Positions 35,354-46,573 of a stretch of DNA of 64,000 nucleotides are shown one piece after another. A model generated the notes under the pieces. It ran no database searches and was not told the origin of the DNA. It saw nothing but the letters and a program-made list of their open reading frames with translations. Source of the DNA: Halomonas sp. GT (lineage in GTDB: Bacteria > Pseudomonadota > Gammaproteobacteria > Pseudomonadales > Halomonadaceae); assembly GCF_002082565.1 (NCBI RefSeq), contig NZ_CP020562.1, positions 3,038,001 through 3,102,000 of the forward strand, read 5' to 3'. The translations under genes were made by a program, and so were the position numbers. The number at the start of each line of letters is the position of its first letter. Positions within the stretch are counted from its first letter, which is position 1.

Positions 35354-36403
35354 TCATAATGCATTTAAGGCATAGGCACGCTGAGCAGCAAGTCGCTTTG
35401 CTAGCGCTAAGGCAACGCCTAAGCTATTGGGGTCGGCAATACCGCGGCCAGCTAAGCTGAGTGCGGTACCGTGGTCTACCGAAGTGCGCACCAGCGGCAA
35501 GCCAAGTGTAATATTCGCCGCTTGACCAAAGCCTGCGTATTTTAATACTGCCAGCCCCTGATCATGATACATCGCCAGCACCGCATCAACGCCCGCCAAA
35601 TGGCGCGGCGTGAACAGCGTATCAGCTGGCAGCGGGCCTTGAATATCAAGCCCTTCAGCGCGCAGCGCTTTTAGCGCAGGGATAATAACATCGAGTTCTT
35701 CGCACCCTAAATGTCCATCTTCCCCGGCATGGGGGTTTAACCCACATACCGCTATGCGCGGGGCGGCAATCCCAAACTGGTTTTTCAGATCAGTCGCGAG
35801 CAAACGACTAATACGGGTAATTTTGTCGTAAGTAACCGCATCCGCCACGTCACGCAGCGGTAGGTGTGTGGTGACAAGCGCGACGCGTAGGTCACTGCTG
35901 CCTTGCCAATGACTCGACTGGGCATGTAACGCCTGGTCGGTCGCCAACAACATCACAACCTCATCAACCCCACAGGCATCGCGTAGCCATTCGGTGTGGC
36001 CAGTGAAACTGGGGAAACCACCTTCGATAATCACCCCTTTATGAAGCGGCGCAGTGACCATGGCCGCTGCCCTCCCCTGCTGACAGGCGTCTACAGCGAT
36101 TTGCAGCGTCTCCAGTACGTAGCCTGCATTAGCAGGATTGAGCACGCCTGGAAGTACTGGTTCGCGAAGTACCGCGGGCCACACAACCAAACGCCCTGGA
36201 GAGGAAGCCACCCCGCTTCCTGGGGCTGCTTCTATCACGTCAAGATCAAGCCCGAGCAACGCCGCACGTTGTTTCAGCAACTGCGTATCGCCAATGGCCA
36301 CCGTATTATTTAATTGGCCATTGGCGGCCAGCATCAGCGTAATATCTGGCCCGATGCCCGCGGGCTCTCCGGTAGTTATCAGCAGTGGCGCGCTATTGCT
36401 CAT
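35354..36403 (-). CDS. pdxA: 4-hydroxythreonine-4-phosphate dehydrogenase
   Basis: A 349-residue NAD- and metal-dependent dehydrogenase of pyridoxal phosphate synthesis. The substrate and metal motifs are TGEPAGIGPDI, APLHKGVIIEGGFPSFTGHTE (read as APLHKGVI and FTGHTE), GLNPHAGEDGHLG and MYHDQGLAVLKY. It begins 12 bases after the surA stop and 26 before rsmA, as in other gammaproteobacteria. Confidence 0.97.
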   Translation of the reverse strand: MSNSAPLLITTGEPAGIGPDITLMLAANGQLNNTVAIGDTQLLKQRAALLGLDLDVIEAAPGSGVASSPGRLVVWPAVLREPVLPGVLNPANAGYVLETLQIAVDACQQGRAAAMVTAPLHKGVIIEGGFPSFTGHTEWLRDACGVDEVVMLLATDQALHAQSSHWQGSSDLRVALVTTHLPLRDVADAVTYDKITRISRLLATDLKNQFGIAAPRIAVCGLNPHAGEDGHLGCEELDVIIPALKALRAEGLDIQGPLPADTLFTPRHLAGVDAVLAMYHDQGLAVLKYAGFGQAANITLGLPLVRTSVDHGTALSLAGRGIADPNSLGVALALAKRLAAQRAYALNAL

Positions 36404-36415
36404 TAGATTGGCTCA

Positions 36416-37453
36416 TTAAAGGCGAATATCGACAAAAGCCTGTTCACGCATTTCACGCTGCCACGTCTGCAGCTCTTCGTTAGCACGGCGCTGGAAAATG
36501 GCCTGACGAACCTGCTCACGACGACTTTCTTCCGTTACATCTTGACGGCGACGCTCGAGCACTTCAATCACGTGATAGCCAAACTGGGAACGCACTGGCT
36601 CAGATAGCTGGTTAGTACTCAATGACCCCATCGCTTCTTCGAAGGCTGGCACTGTTTGTCCTGGACGTACCCAACCAAGCTCGCCACCATTCATAGCACT
36701 ACCACGATCGTCGCTAAACTCACGAGCAACAGACGCGAAGTCTGCCCCTTGCTGTAAACGCTGACGTGCCTGCTCAGCACGGGCACGGGCCTGATCTTCA
36801 TTGCGCGTTGGCGTTAACTCTACCAACACGTGGCGGGCACGTACTTCTTCAATGAACGCCTGACCTTGCTGAGATGGCTGCTGGCTCAAGAAACGTTCAA
36901 CGTCACGATCAGTCACGGTGACACGCTGACTAATTTGTCGCTGCTGTACTTGGCGCATCAGCATTTCACGACGTACTTCTTCACGCACGTCACCCAGGGT
37001 CATGCCATCCGCTTCCACGGCATCAGCAAATTGGTCTAACGTCATGCCGTTAGATTCAGCAATGGAGCGCAGCTGGCGATTAAGCTCCGTGTCGTCCACG
37101 CTAAGATTGGCTTGGCGAGCCATTTGCAGCTGGATTTCATCCATCACCATGCGCTCTAGCACCTGTTGAGCCAGTTGGCTACGAGGCGGTAAGTTACCTT
37201 CCTGGGTCTGCGCTTGCTGCTCTACCTGGGCAATGCGGTCGTCAAGTTCGCTGCGCATGATGACTCCGTCATTGACGACAGCCACAACGCTATCCAGCAT
37301 TTGACGCTGGGTTGATTCGAAATTTTGTGCGTAAACCGACAGCGGCACAAGGGCAGCACTCGTTCCAAGGCAGAGCGCCATCATGCCGCCCGCAGAAAGC
37401 AGTTTTGCCCGCTTTTTCAAGCCATCGGTCAGCAGGGTCTTTCTGGTAGTCAT
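36416..37453 (-). CDS. surA: SurA periplasmic chaperone with one parvulin domain
   Basis: A 345-residue periplasmic chaperone for outer membrane proteins such as LptD, encoded just upstream. After a signal peptide (about 1-42, ending VYAQ) comes the SurA N-domain (VVAVVNDGVIMRSELDDRI). Only one parvulin unit follows, RARHVLVELTP to SQFGYHVIEVLE, and then the C-terminal helix. E. coli SurA has 428 residues and two parvulin units; the retained one aligns best with the second, active P2, and P1 is absent. The chaperone core is complete. Confidence 0.95.
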   Translation of the reverse strand: MTTRKTLLTDGLKKRAKLLSAGGMMALCLGTSAALVPLSVYAQNFESTQRQMLDSVVAVVNDGVIMRSELDDRIAQVEQQAQTQEGNLPPRSQLAQQVLERMVMDEIQLQMARQANLSVDDTELNRQLRSIAESNGMTLDQFADAVEADGMTLGDVREEVRREMLMRQVQQRQISQRVTVTDRDVERFLSQQPSQQGQAFIEEVRARHVLVELTPTRNEDQARARAEQARQRLQQGADFASVAREFSDDRGSAMNGGELGWVRPGQTVPAFEEAMGSLSTNQLSEPVRSQFGYHVIEVLERRRQDVTEESRREQVRQAIFQRRANEELQTWQREMREQAFVDIRL

Positions 37454-37492
37454 AAAGAATCTCTTTCAGTCAGTCGCCATTTAACAAAATCG

Positions 37493-39940
37493 TTACAGGG
37501 GCGTTGGGCGGTAGCCAGGGATGGCCTGTTCAAAGTAGCCGTCAGTCTGTTGACCAACGCCACCAAGGCCACGGAATACAAAGCGTAAAAATAGCCCGCG
37601 GTCATTAAAGTCATCACCCACGCGAGCAGTGTCGTTATCGTCTACCCATTGACGCCATACCAGTTGTAAGCCGTAGCAGCAATCATTCCACTGAACACCG
37701 GCCAACTGTTCAAGCGCACGGTCATTGGTTTGATCGTGCAGGTAGCGACCAATCAAATCAATCCTCGGACTGGCTTTCCAAGCAAGTGACAGATCCCACT
37801 CCTCTCGGCTGAAATCTCTAAAGCCGTCATCGCCTGGTATAACGCCTGGATCGAAACCTTCGATCTCCCAACGGTAACCAAGGTTCACTACGTGACCGGC
37901 AGGATGACGATAGCGTGCATCAACACTAGAGCGTTCGGTCTGTTCACGCTGGTCGTCGTATAACCATTCGTAACCCGCGCTCCACCGGTCATTAATTTGC
38001 CAATCGAGACGCGTCACCAATGGAGATCGATCGCGAGTGGCCTGATAGCGGCTAAGCGGGTTCACGCTTGGATCATCTTCTGGACGAGCAGGGAGTGTAT
38101 CTGGATCGCCCTCGCTATCGATGCGACGTTCAGAAAAATAAACACTTTGCCCAACCCCAAGGGTCAACCGATCCTGCCCAGAGGCGTCTTCAATAAAGCG
38201 AGACTGCACGCCCAGCGACACACGATTAAGATCCCCTAAACGATCCGCGCCTGAAAAGCGATGAGGAGACCACAGCTGATCCCACGAGAACGCCCGTTCG
38301 CGGCTGTCAAAATCAGGCAGTTGTGTTTGATTAGTGCGTGGAACGTACGCGTAGTTCAAACGTGGCTCGAGCGTCTGGCGATAGTCGCGTCCGCGCAACT
38401 CTAATTCGCGTTCAAATACCAACCCACTGTCAATAGACGTGACCGCCGCACTGCGGCTGGGAGATGTTCCCCGATCAGTGACACGATCGCCGTAATCCAA
38501 CTCATAGGCGGTATGCCACAATTCGGTGCGCGGCTCGATATAGCCCCAGGGTTGCTCAAAACGCCAACCGATAGCTGGAGTGAGGTGCAGACGCGTGCCG
38601 ATGGCAGCTTCACGCTCAGGCACCTGACGCTCGTCTACATCACGCCAGAAATAGGTCGCGTTAGAGCGCCATTGTGTATAGAGCCCCCCGCCTAACTGCC
38701 AGTCGGAGTTAGCGGTCAAACTTGGCAGACGATAAAATGGCTTATCGGAATCACTCAGCGGATCTTCCAACCGCTGAAAGCCTTGTGCACGGGCATCTAA
38801 CTGCCAACGCTCGCCTCGGTAACCTACCTGAGCCAGTCGCTCCATACTAACGCGCTCACTATTGCCAAACTCATCACCAAAGTCATCGAAATAGCGCCCA
38901 TCACTGGCAGCACCGTAACGTAACTGATAGTCACTACGAGGTGTCAGCGTTCCTGCATGTTGCGCATCAATATACCAGCGATCATTGCCTTCAAAGCGGT
39001 TATCACCATTTTCACTGCCGTCATCACTATTAATGTATCCACCTTCTATCGTCCCTCGACTCTCTTCAAGCAGGTACCGGTACTCGCCGTTAAGCAATAG
39101 TCCTCGATCCGACATCCAGCGCGGCGTAATGGTCGCATCATGATTTGGTGCTATGTTCCAATAAAAGGGCTGGGCATAGTCAAACCCCTCATTGGAAAAG
39201 CTGACAGAGGGTGACAGCAATCCTGTATGGCGACGGTCATCAATGGGAAAACGTAGCCAGGGCCAATAAAAAATCGGCACGTCTTTTACTTTTAAACGTG
39301 CGTGCCGTGCGGTGCCAAACCCTTCAGCTTGATTCAGCTTTATATCGCTACTAACAAGTTGCCAGCTATTTGTGCCGGGATCACACGTCGTAAACGAAGC
39401 ATTGCGCAGACGATATTGTTCTTCGCCAGTTTGCTCTAATTGACTGGCCTGACCGCGTAAATGTTGTTCGTAGAGCACATAGTGGCTGTTGCGTAACGAG
39501 GCTTGGTCATCGTTTAGCATTAAGGTGGCTTGCTCGCCACGCACTAGTGCCTGACCATCACGTATAGCGAGATTACCTTCTGCATCTACACGTTGGCGGT
39601 CTGCGGGTAAATACATCTGCGCCGCCTGTAGCTCTGTGTTGCCACGTCGTAGTACAACATCACCGCGCAAAAACGCCTCACCATCTGCGGCGTAATCGAC
39701 TTCCTGAGTCTCCACCGACAACGTTTCGGGGTTATCCTCCGCTGGCAAGCGGTAGTCAGGCATCACATAACGCCCTCGACACAGCTGGTGCGGTGCTTCA
39801 TCTTGGCTCCAGGCCTGCCAGTCAAGCGCCTCGGCAGGCAGCGCTTGGCCTTGTGCCACCGCTGAAAATGAGGCGCCAGCGAGCAAACTGCCCAACAGCG
39901 TGTGCGCAACCGGTACGGTACGTGAGATTCGCTTGCCCAT
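37493..39940 (-). CDS. lptD: LPS-assembly outer membrane protein
   Basis: An 815-residue outer membrane protein that inserts lipopolysaccharide in the outer leaflet together with LptE. A signal peptide ends near AVAQG, an N-terminal jelly-roll domain follows (about 60-200), and the rest forms the 26-strand barrel, containing FYWPWLRFPIDDRRHTGLL. Four Cys needed for the two disulfides are present: HQLCRGR, FTTCDPG and the adjacent pair WNDCCYG. The ATG at 39940 has AAGGA upstream; a start at 39958 does not. It leads the surA-pdxA-rsmA-apaG-apaH operon. Confidence 0.96.
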   Translation of the reverse strand: MGKRISRTVPVAHTLLGSLLAGASFSAVAQGQALPAEALDWQAWSQDEAPHQLCRGRYVMPDYRLPAEDNPETLSVETQEVDYAADGEAFLRGDVVLRRGNTELQAAQMYLPADRQRVDAEGNLAIRDGQALVRGEQATLMLNDDQASLRNSHYVLYEQHLRGQASQLEQTGEEQYRLRNASFTTCDPGTNSWQLVSSDIKLNQAEGFGTARHARLKVKDVPIFYWPWLRFPIDDRRHTGLLSPSVSFSNEGFDYAQPFYWNIAPNHDATITPRWMSDRGLLLNGEYRYLLEESRGTIEGGYINSDDGSENGDNRFEGNDRWYIDAQHAGTLTPRSDYQLRYGAASDGRYFDDFGDEFGNSERVSMERLAQVGYRGERWQLDARAQGFQRLEDPLSDSDKPFYRLPSLTANSDWQLGGGLYTQWRSNATYFWRDVDERQVPEREAAIGTRLHLTPAIGWRFEQPWGYIEPRTELWHTAYELDYGDRVTDRGTSPSRSAAVTSIDSGLVFERELELRGRDYRQTLEPRLNYAYVPRTNQTQLPDFDSRERAFSWDQLWSPHRFSGADRLGDLNRVSLGVQSRFIEDASGQDRLTLGVGQSVYFSERRIDSEGDPDTLPARPEDDPSVNPLSRYQATRDRSPLVTRLDWQINDRWSAGYEWLYDDQREQTERSSVDARYRHPAGHVVNLGYRWEIEGFDPGVIPGDDGFRDFSREEWDLSLAWKASPRIDLIGRYLHDQTNDRALEQLAGVQWNDCCYGLQLVWRQWVDDNDTARVGDDFNDRGLFLRFVFRGLGGVGQQTDGYFEQAIPGYRPTPL

Positions 39941-39969
39941 GTTCGTTATCCTTGGCATCCAGAATCGGT

Positions 39970-39975
39970 ATTATA
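39970..39975 (-). promoter_or_regulatory. -10 box of the lptD operon promoter
   Basis: TATAAT on the minus strand lies 30 bases before the lptD ATG, inside the 70-bp gap shared with the divergent amgK gene. The -35 region is poor (TTGCTG at 20 bases). It overlaps the region just before the amgK ribosome site. Confidence 0.45.
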
Positions 39976-40010
39976 CAGCCCGCATGATGCCCGACCAGCA
40001 AGGAGCTTGC

Positions 40011-41695
<1,685 letters not shown>

Positions 41696-41766
41696 AAAAG
41701 TGCGTCTATCGCTAGAAATGTTATGCTTCGCGACCTACCTATAGGTGCCTAGATGAGGAGAGCGAC

Positions 41767-42186
41767 GTGAAAGCACGAGTAAAATGGACAGATGGTCGCC
41801 AATTTGTAGCGGAGTCCGGTAGTGGGCACAGTATTGTTATTGACGGCCCTCCTGATCACGGCGGCCGCAACACCGGCCCTCGCCCAATGGAAATGCTGTT
41901 GATGGGCATGGGGAGCTGCACCGCTTTTGATATCTTGAATATTCTTGATAAAGCCCGCGCTGATGTCACCGACTGTGTCGCGGAGCTTGACGCAGAGCGT
42001 GCCGATGAAGTGCCCTCCGTGTTTACCAAAATCCACGTACACTTCGTGGTGACTGGCCGCAACTTAAAAGAAAAGCAGGTACAGCGGGCAGTTGAACTCT
42101 CTGCAGAGAAGTACTGCAGCGCGTCTATCATGCTCGTGCAAGGCGGCGTTGAGATAACCCACTCTTTTGAGATTGTCGACGCTTGA
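41767..42186 (+). CDS. OsmC/Ohr-family protein
   Basis: A 139-residue protein of the OsmC fold, similar in size to E. coli YhfA. Two Cys are positioned as in thiol peroxidases: MGSCTAFD near residue 58 and EKYCSASIML near residue 117. OsmC members reduce organic hydroperoxides, though the YhfA branch is not characterised. GTG start with GAGGAGAG upstream. Independent unit downstream of murU, 71 bases apart. Confidence 0.88.
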   Translation: MKARVKWTDGRQFVAESGSGHSIVIDGPPDHGGRNTGPRPMEMLLMGMGSCTAFDILNILDKARADVTDCVAELDAERADEVPSVFTKIHVHFVVTGRNLKEKQVQRAVELSAEKYCSASIMLVQGGVEITHSFEIVDA

Positions 42187-42420
42187 GCGACTCAGAGCGT
42201 CATCTTTCTCATGTATCAACGACATATGTATTAAAAAAAATAGCGCGGCTGGATGCATACAGTGCGCTTGGCGGGCATAATACGCTCGCTTGTTTTTACC
42301 CCTACTGCGTAGCAAACAGCCGCTTTGCAGAAAGCGACTACAGCATCACGGTGACAAGTTATTATCGGTTCCGGCGCTGGCTCGTCGGGGTGTCTTCATC
42401 TGCCATAGGGAGGTTCGGAC

Positions 42421-43215
42421 GTGTCAGATAATCTCCGACTCCACGGGTTTAATAACCTGACTAGCTCGTTGAGCTTTAACATTTACGACATCTGTTACGC
42501 CAAGACCGAAGAGCAGCGTGCGGCTTACATCGACTATATCGATGAGCTTTACAACGCCGAACGATTGACGCAGATTTTAAAAGACGTCACCAATATTATC
42601 GGCGCTCACGTGCTCAATATTGCTCGTCAAGACTATGAGCCCCATGGGGCCAGCGTTACGATTCTGATTGCTGAACACGAGCTGGATGAAGCAAACCCAG
42701 AGCAAACTGAACCAGGCCCTGGGCCGCTACCTGAAACAGTCGTGGCGCATCTTGATAAAAGCCACGTGACAGTACACAGCTACCCTGAATCGCACCCCGA
42801 CAATGGTATCAGCACCTTCCGATTGGATATTGATGTATCTACCTGTGGCCATATCAGCCCGTTGAAAGCGTTGAACTACCTAATTCACAGTTTCGACTCT
42901 GACATTGTCACCATGGATTATCGGGTTCGCGGCTTTACCCGTGATGTCGATGGTAAAAAGCTGTTTATTGATCACGACATTACCTCGATTCAGGATTACT
43001 TGGCAGAAGATACCAAGCACGCCTATCAGATGATCGATGTAAATGTTTATCAAGAAAACATGTTCCACACCAAAATGCTGCTGAAAGACTTCGAACTTGA
43101 TAACTACCTGTTCGGCACGTCGCGCCGCGACATTACATTCGAAGAAGCACGGGATATTGAAAGTCGGCTGCGCAAAGAGATGCTAGAGATTTTCTACTCT
43201 CGAAATCTGGACTAA
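42421..43215 (+). CDS. speD: S-adenosylmethionine decarboxylase proenzyme
   Basis: A 264-residue proenzyme of the long gammaproteobacterial class, needed for spermidine synthesis. It self-cleaves to make the pyruvoyl group at Lys113-Ser114 in [17 protein letters not shown]. Downstream blocks [18 protein letters not shown] and [19 protein letters not shown] (pieces) match E. coli SpeD closely. The GTG start has AGGGAGG about nine bases upstream. speE is not beside it. Confidence 0.96.
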   Translation: MSDNLRLHGFNNLTSSLSFNIYDICYAKTEEQRAAYIDYIDELYNAERLTQILKDVTNIIGAHVLNIARQDYEPHGASVTILIAEHELDEANPEQTEPGPGPLPETVVAHLDKSHVTVHSYPESHPDNGISTFRLDIDVSTCGHISPLKALNYLIHSFDSDIVTMDYRVRGFTRDVDGKKLFIDHDITSIQDYLAEDTKHAYQMIDVNVYQENMFHTKMLLKDFELDNYLFGTSRRDITFEEARDIESRLRKEMLEIFYSRNLD

Positions 43216-43236
43216 TAGCTGCTTTCAAAATTAACG

Positions 43237-43271
43237 AAAAGCCGTTTTGCCACCCTAGCAGAACGGCTTTT
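43237..43271. terminator. Bidirectional terminator between speD and the acyltransferase gene
   Basis: AAAAGCCGTTTTGC and GCAGAACGGCTTTT (43237-43250, 43258-43271) pair with one mismatch around CACCCTA; T runs follow on both strands (TTTTTTTG on the plus strand). Confidence 0.88.
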
Positions 43272-43300
43272 TTTGTTTATCACTTCGCTAACGAATGCTA

Positions 43301-44215
43301 CTAGTAAACGCCTGCCTCCCCTTCCGGGCGAGTTTTAAAGCGCCGATGAAGCCATAGGTACTGCTCAGGATGCTTGCGAATAGCCTGCTCGATAAATTCG
43401 TTGACCCTTGTTGCATCGGCCACTTCATCACCGCTTGGAAAGTTATCAAGCGCGGGCAAGCAAGTGATGGTATAGGTCTGGTTATCTGGGTTTCGGTGAT
43501 ACATCAGCGGCACTACCGGCGCGCCCGTTAAACGAGCAATCTTTGCCGTAAGGCGAATGGTCGCTGCTTGTTGACCAAATAGCGGTGCAAATACGCTAAC
43601 ATCGCGACCATAATCCTGATCAGGGGAGTACCAAACGGTTCGCCCTGATTTGATGCGTCGCACCATGCCGCGCAGATCATGCCGATCAATCGCCTGACCA
43701 AAAACACGCGAGCGAGCACGTGTCATGAACCGCTCAAACAGGGGATTGTTATGGGGCCGATACACCGCATCGGCAGAGAAAAACAGCGAATGCAGCGCAC
43801 CGCCTATATCCAACGTTGAGAAATGCACCCCCACAATGAGCACTCCCTTTCCCTGGGCCTGGGCTCGCGCCAAGTTTTCTTGGCCATGGTAAGCCACACG
43901 GTGACGCAAGCTTTCGGCATTACGGCACCAGCCCGTAGCGGTTTCTACCAGCCCCATACCATTGGCAATAAAAATCTCTTTTACTAGGCGCCGCTGCTCA
44001 TTGGCACTTTTTTCAGGGAAACAGAGCGCAATATTTGTCTCCGTGATGTGCCGACGACGTTTTATAAAACGCCATGCTAATAAACCTATGATTTTCCCTA
44101 CCCACAACTTAAACCGCCAGGGAAACCAAGCAACAATATGCATCGCACCTATCGCAAGCCAAGTTGGCCAGTAACGTGGGTGTGCAAACGACCGTGGATA
44201 AGAGGTTTTAGACAT
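43301..44215 (-). CDS. lpxL: LpxL-type lipid A lauroyl acyltransferase
   Basis: A 304-residue membrane-bound acyltransferase of the LpxL/HtrB family that adds a secondary fatty acid to Kdo2-lipid IVA. A hydrophobic N-terminal segment precedes the HX4D catalytic box (HFSTLDIG), and the family ending LWLHRRFKTRPEGE is exact. The acyl chain and order of action versus LpxM cannot be inferred. It precedes no other gene and follows alr by 12 bases, so it is probably in one unit with alr. Confidence 0.88.
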   Translation of the reverse strand: MSKTSYPRSFAHPRYWPTWLAIGAMHIVAWFPWRFKLWVGKIIGLLAWRFIKRRRHITETNIALCFPEKSANEQRRLVKEIFIANGMGLVETATGWCRNAESLRHRVAYHGQENLARAQAQGKGVLIVGVHFSTLDIGGALHSLFFSADAVYRPHNNPLFERFMTRARSRVFGQAIDRHDLRGMVRRIKSGRTVWYSPDQDYGRDVSVFAPLFGQQAATIRLTAKIARLTGAPVVPLMYHRNPDNQTYTITCLPALDNFPSGDEVADATRVNEFIEQAIRKHPEQYLWLHRRFKTRPEGEAGVY

Positions 44216-44227
44216 ACTGATAACCGT

Positions 44228-45328
44228 TTAAGCGAAGGCTCCGTGGTAGCGTCGCGGCGCTCTTGGCAGCACTCCCGTTAACAGGGTGTAGCTGATGGTA
44301 TCGCAGTAGCGTGCTACCTCATCAATTGGCAGTACAGTACCGTCGCTAGCGGCTCCCCACAGCACCACCTCACCACCAATGTCAGCCCCCGGCACGTCAG
44401 AGACATCTACGGTTAGCATATCCATTGAGACCTTGCCGGCAATCGAACAGCGCTGACCATTCACCAACACAGGAGTACCATCTACGGCATGGCGATCATA
44501 GCCATCACCATAACCTGCCGCCACGACAGCAATTTTCGAGCGCCGAGATGCACGCCAACGGCCACCGTAACCAACAGGCTCGCCTTCCTCAATCTCACGA
44601 AGGGCAATAATTTCGGAGCGTAAACTCATCACCGGGCGCAGCTGTTGAGTGATCTCGTTGGCTTCTTCCAACGGGTCACTGCCATACAGCATGACACCAG
44701 GGCGATTCCAGTCACCATGGGCGACCGGCCAGGCCAGTGTTGCTGGGGAGTTCGCTAAGCATAGGGGCGCATCAAGTGCTTTCGCCAATCTCATTAAGGC
44801 AGCCATCTGCTGATTAAAGTAGCTCCCTTCACGGGCATCTGCCGTCGCAAAGTGGCTCATTAAGTGCAGTGCTGTCACCTGTGGAGCGTTGGCTAATCGC
44901 TGCCATACATCCGGCGCTTCGTTTAGGGAAAAGCCTAAGCGGTGCATTCCGGAATCCACTTTCATCCATACTGGGATAGGCTGACGGGGTGAAAATGCCA
45001 GTAAAGCAGCTACCTGCCACTCACTGTGGACGCTGATCCAGAAATTGTATTGATCAACCAGCCTCAGCTCGTCAGCGGTAAAAATACCTTCAAGCAATAC
45101 AATGGGTTTTTTAATCCCCCCTTCACGCAAGCTGATCGCTTCTTCTATGCACGCGACAGCAAATGCGGGCACATCGTCTTCCAGGGCGCGCGCGCATTCA
45201 AGCGCACCGTGACCATAAGCATCCGCTTTAATAACGGCTACCGAGCGACTTTGGGGCGCGCAGCGGCACGCTAGCTGATAGTTATGACGCAGTGCGTCTA
45301 AATCAATATGGGCCACCAGGGGGCGCAT
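44228..45328 (-). CDS. alr: Alanine racemase
   Basis: A 366-residue PLP enzyme that makes D-alanine for peptidoglycan. The PLP Lys lies in AVIKADAYGHG, the second catalytic base Tyr in VAAGYGDGYDRH, and the substrate motif MKVDSGMHRLGF and end motif YTLLTGVLPRAPR are present. The ATG at 45328 is preferred; a GTG at 45340 would add four residues, and neither has a strong ribosome site. It lies between the rpoS terminator and the lpxL-like gene. Confidence 0.95.
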   Translation of the reverse strand: MRPLVAHIDLDALRHNYQLACRCAPQSRSVAVIKADAYGHGALECARALEDDVPAFAVACIEEAISLREGGIKKPIVLLEGIFTADELRLVDQYNFWISVHSEWQVAALLAFSPRQPIPVWMKVDSGMHRLGFSLNEAPDVWQRLANAPQVTALHLMSHFATADAREGSYFNQQMAALMRLAKALDAPLCLANSPATLAWPVAHGDWNRPGVMLYGSDPLEEANEITQQLRPVMSLRSEIIALREIEEGEPVGYGGRWRASRRSKIAVVAAGYGDGYDRHAVDGTPVLVNGQRCSIAGKVSMDMLTVDVSDVPGADIGGEVVLWGAASDGTVLPIDEVARYCDTISYTLLTGVLPRAPRRYHGAFA

Positions 45329-45388
45329 CACGTTTCTCACTTACACAGTCAATAGTTAACAGGTGAACAACCAAAGGGCGTCAAAAAC

Positions 45389-45417
45389 AACGCACCGAGC
45401 GATAAACTCGGTGCGTT
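45389..45417 (-). terminator. Rho-independent terminator of rpoS
   Basis: AACGCACCGAG and CTCGGTGCGTT (45389-45399, 45407-45417) form an 11-bp perfect stem with a 7-base loop; on the minus strand GTTTTTG follows. It lies 32 bases past the rpoS stop, ending the surE-to-rpoS transcription. Confidence 0.85.
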
Positions 45418-45448
45418 ATGATCGAAGTGACGCAATAGCTTACCGCGA

Positions 45449-46420
45449 TTAGCTCTCGAAAATAGCGTTTAGGGAAAGGCCCTGCTTTTCCAAAGAGCGG
45501 CGCAGCTTCTTTAGCGCCTCTACCTGAATTTGCCGAACTCGCTCGCGCGTTAACCCTATTTCAGCGCCAACCTCCTCTAACGTGGCTGCTTCATGGCCTC
45601 GCAAACCAAAGCGACGAACAACTACCTCACGCTGCTTATCACTCAACTCATCCAACCAGTGATCGACGTGCTCGCGCACATCGCCATCAACCAGACAAGC
45701 TTCCGGCCCTAGCACTTCGTCATCGGTTAGGGTGTCGATTAACGGTTTATCGCTTTCACCGCCCATTGGATAATCTACGGAAGAGACGCGTTCATTCAGC
45801 CCAAGCATCTTCTTGACCGTTTCTACTGGTTTATCGAGATGATCAGCGATCTCTTCTGCCGTTGCTTCATGATCAAGCTTTTGGGTCAGCTCACGCGCTG
45901 CACGAAGATAAATATTCAGCTCTTTAACCACGTGGATTGGCAAACGAATGGTGCGCGTTTGATTCATCAGCGCACGCTCAATAGTTTGTCGAATCCACCA
46001 AGTAGCATAGGTAGAAAAGCGGAATCCGCGCTCAGGATCAAACTTTTCTACCGCCCGAATTAATCCAAGGTTCCCCTCTTCAATCAAATCGAGCAGCGTT
46101 AGCCCCCGATTCAGATAGCGTCTGGCAATTTTGACAACCAGACGCAGGTTAGACTCGATCATCCTTGAACGCCCAAGCGGGTCGCCTTTACGCGCTAAAC
46201 GGCCATAGTAAACTTCTTCTTCCGGCGTTAATAACGGCGAAAAACCAATTTCATTGAGATAGATTTGTGTTGCGTCCAAGCTTTGAGTCGATTGACGCTC
46301 ATCGCGGCCCAACGCTTTTTCAAAGGCGTCTTCCTCCGCGGTGACATCATCGGCACTATCCAGCGCCTCTTCAACAGCGTCCAGGTCAACTTCCTGTAGA
46401 TCCTTCTCCAGCATACTCAT
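45449..46420 (-). CDS. rpoS: Stationary-phase sigma factor
   Basis: A 323-residue sigma factor of the RpoS group. After a short acidic N-terminus it has region 1.2 ([21 protein letters not shown]), region 2 ([21 protein letters not shown] and [19 protein letters not shown]), and region 4.2 ([22 protein letters not shown]), given here in pieces. The missing region 1.1 and the place directly after nlpD identify it as RpoS rather than a second RpoD. ATG at 46420 has GGGGGAT upstream; the frame runs on to 46489 without ribosome site. Confidence 0.96.
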   Translation of the reverse strand: MSMLEKDLQEVDLDAVEEALDSADDVTAEEDAFEKALGRDERQSTQSLDATQIYLNEIGFSPLLTPEEEVYYGRLARKGDPLGRSRMIESNLRLVVKIARRYLNRGLTLLDLIEEGNLGLIRAVEKFDPERGFRFSTYATWWIRQTIERALMNQTRTIRLPIHVVKELNIYLRAARELTQKLDHEATAEEIADHLDKPVETVKKMLGLNERVSSVDYPMGGESDKPLIDTLTDDEVLGPEACLVDGDVREHVDHWLDELSDKQREVVVRRFGLRGHEAATLEEVGAEIGLTRERVRQIQVEALKKLRRSLEKQGLSLNAIFES

Positions 46421-46573
46421 GGTAGTATCCCCCGTTATTTCGCCTAACCGCCATTTAGAAAAGTAAAGGTGGCCGCACTCCCTGTGCACTTACACCATTA
46501 TTGTTATATGACGCCCTATTCCAGCTATTCGGGTACCCCAAGCACATCAATTGAAAAGTTCGCTTGGTAATGA

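Noticed and set aside
39900..40010. N-terminal extension of AmgK
   Set aside because: It overlaps the lptD start and has no ribosome site; AAGGAG supports the ATG at 40011.
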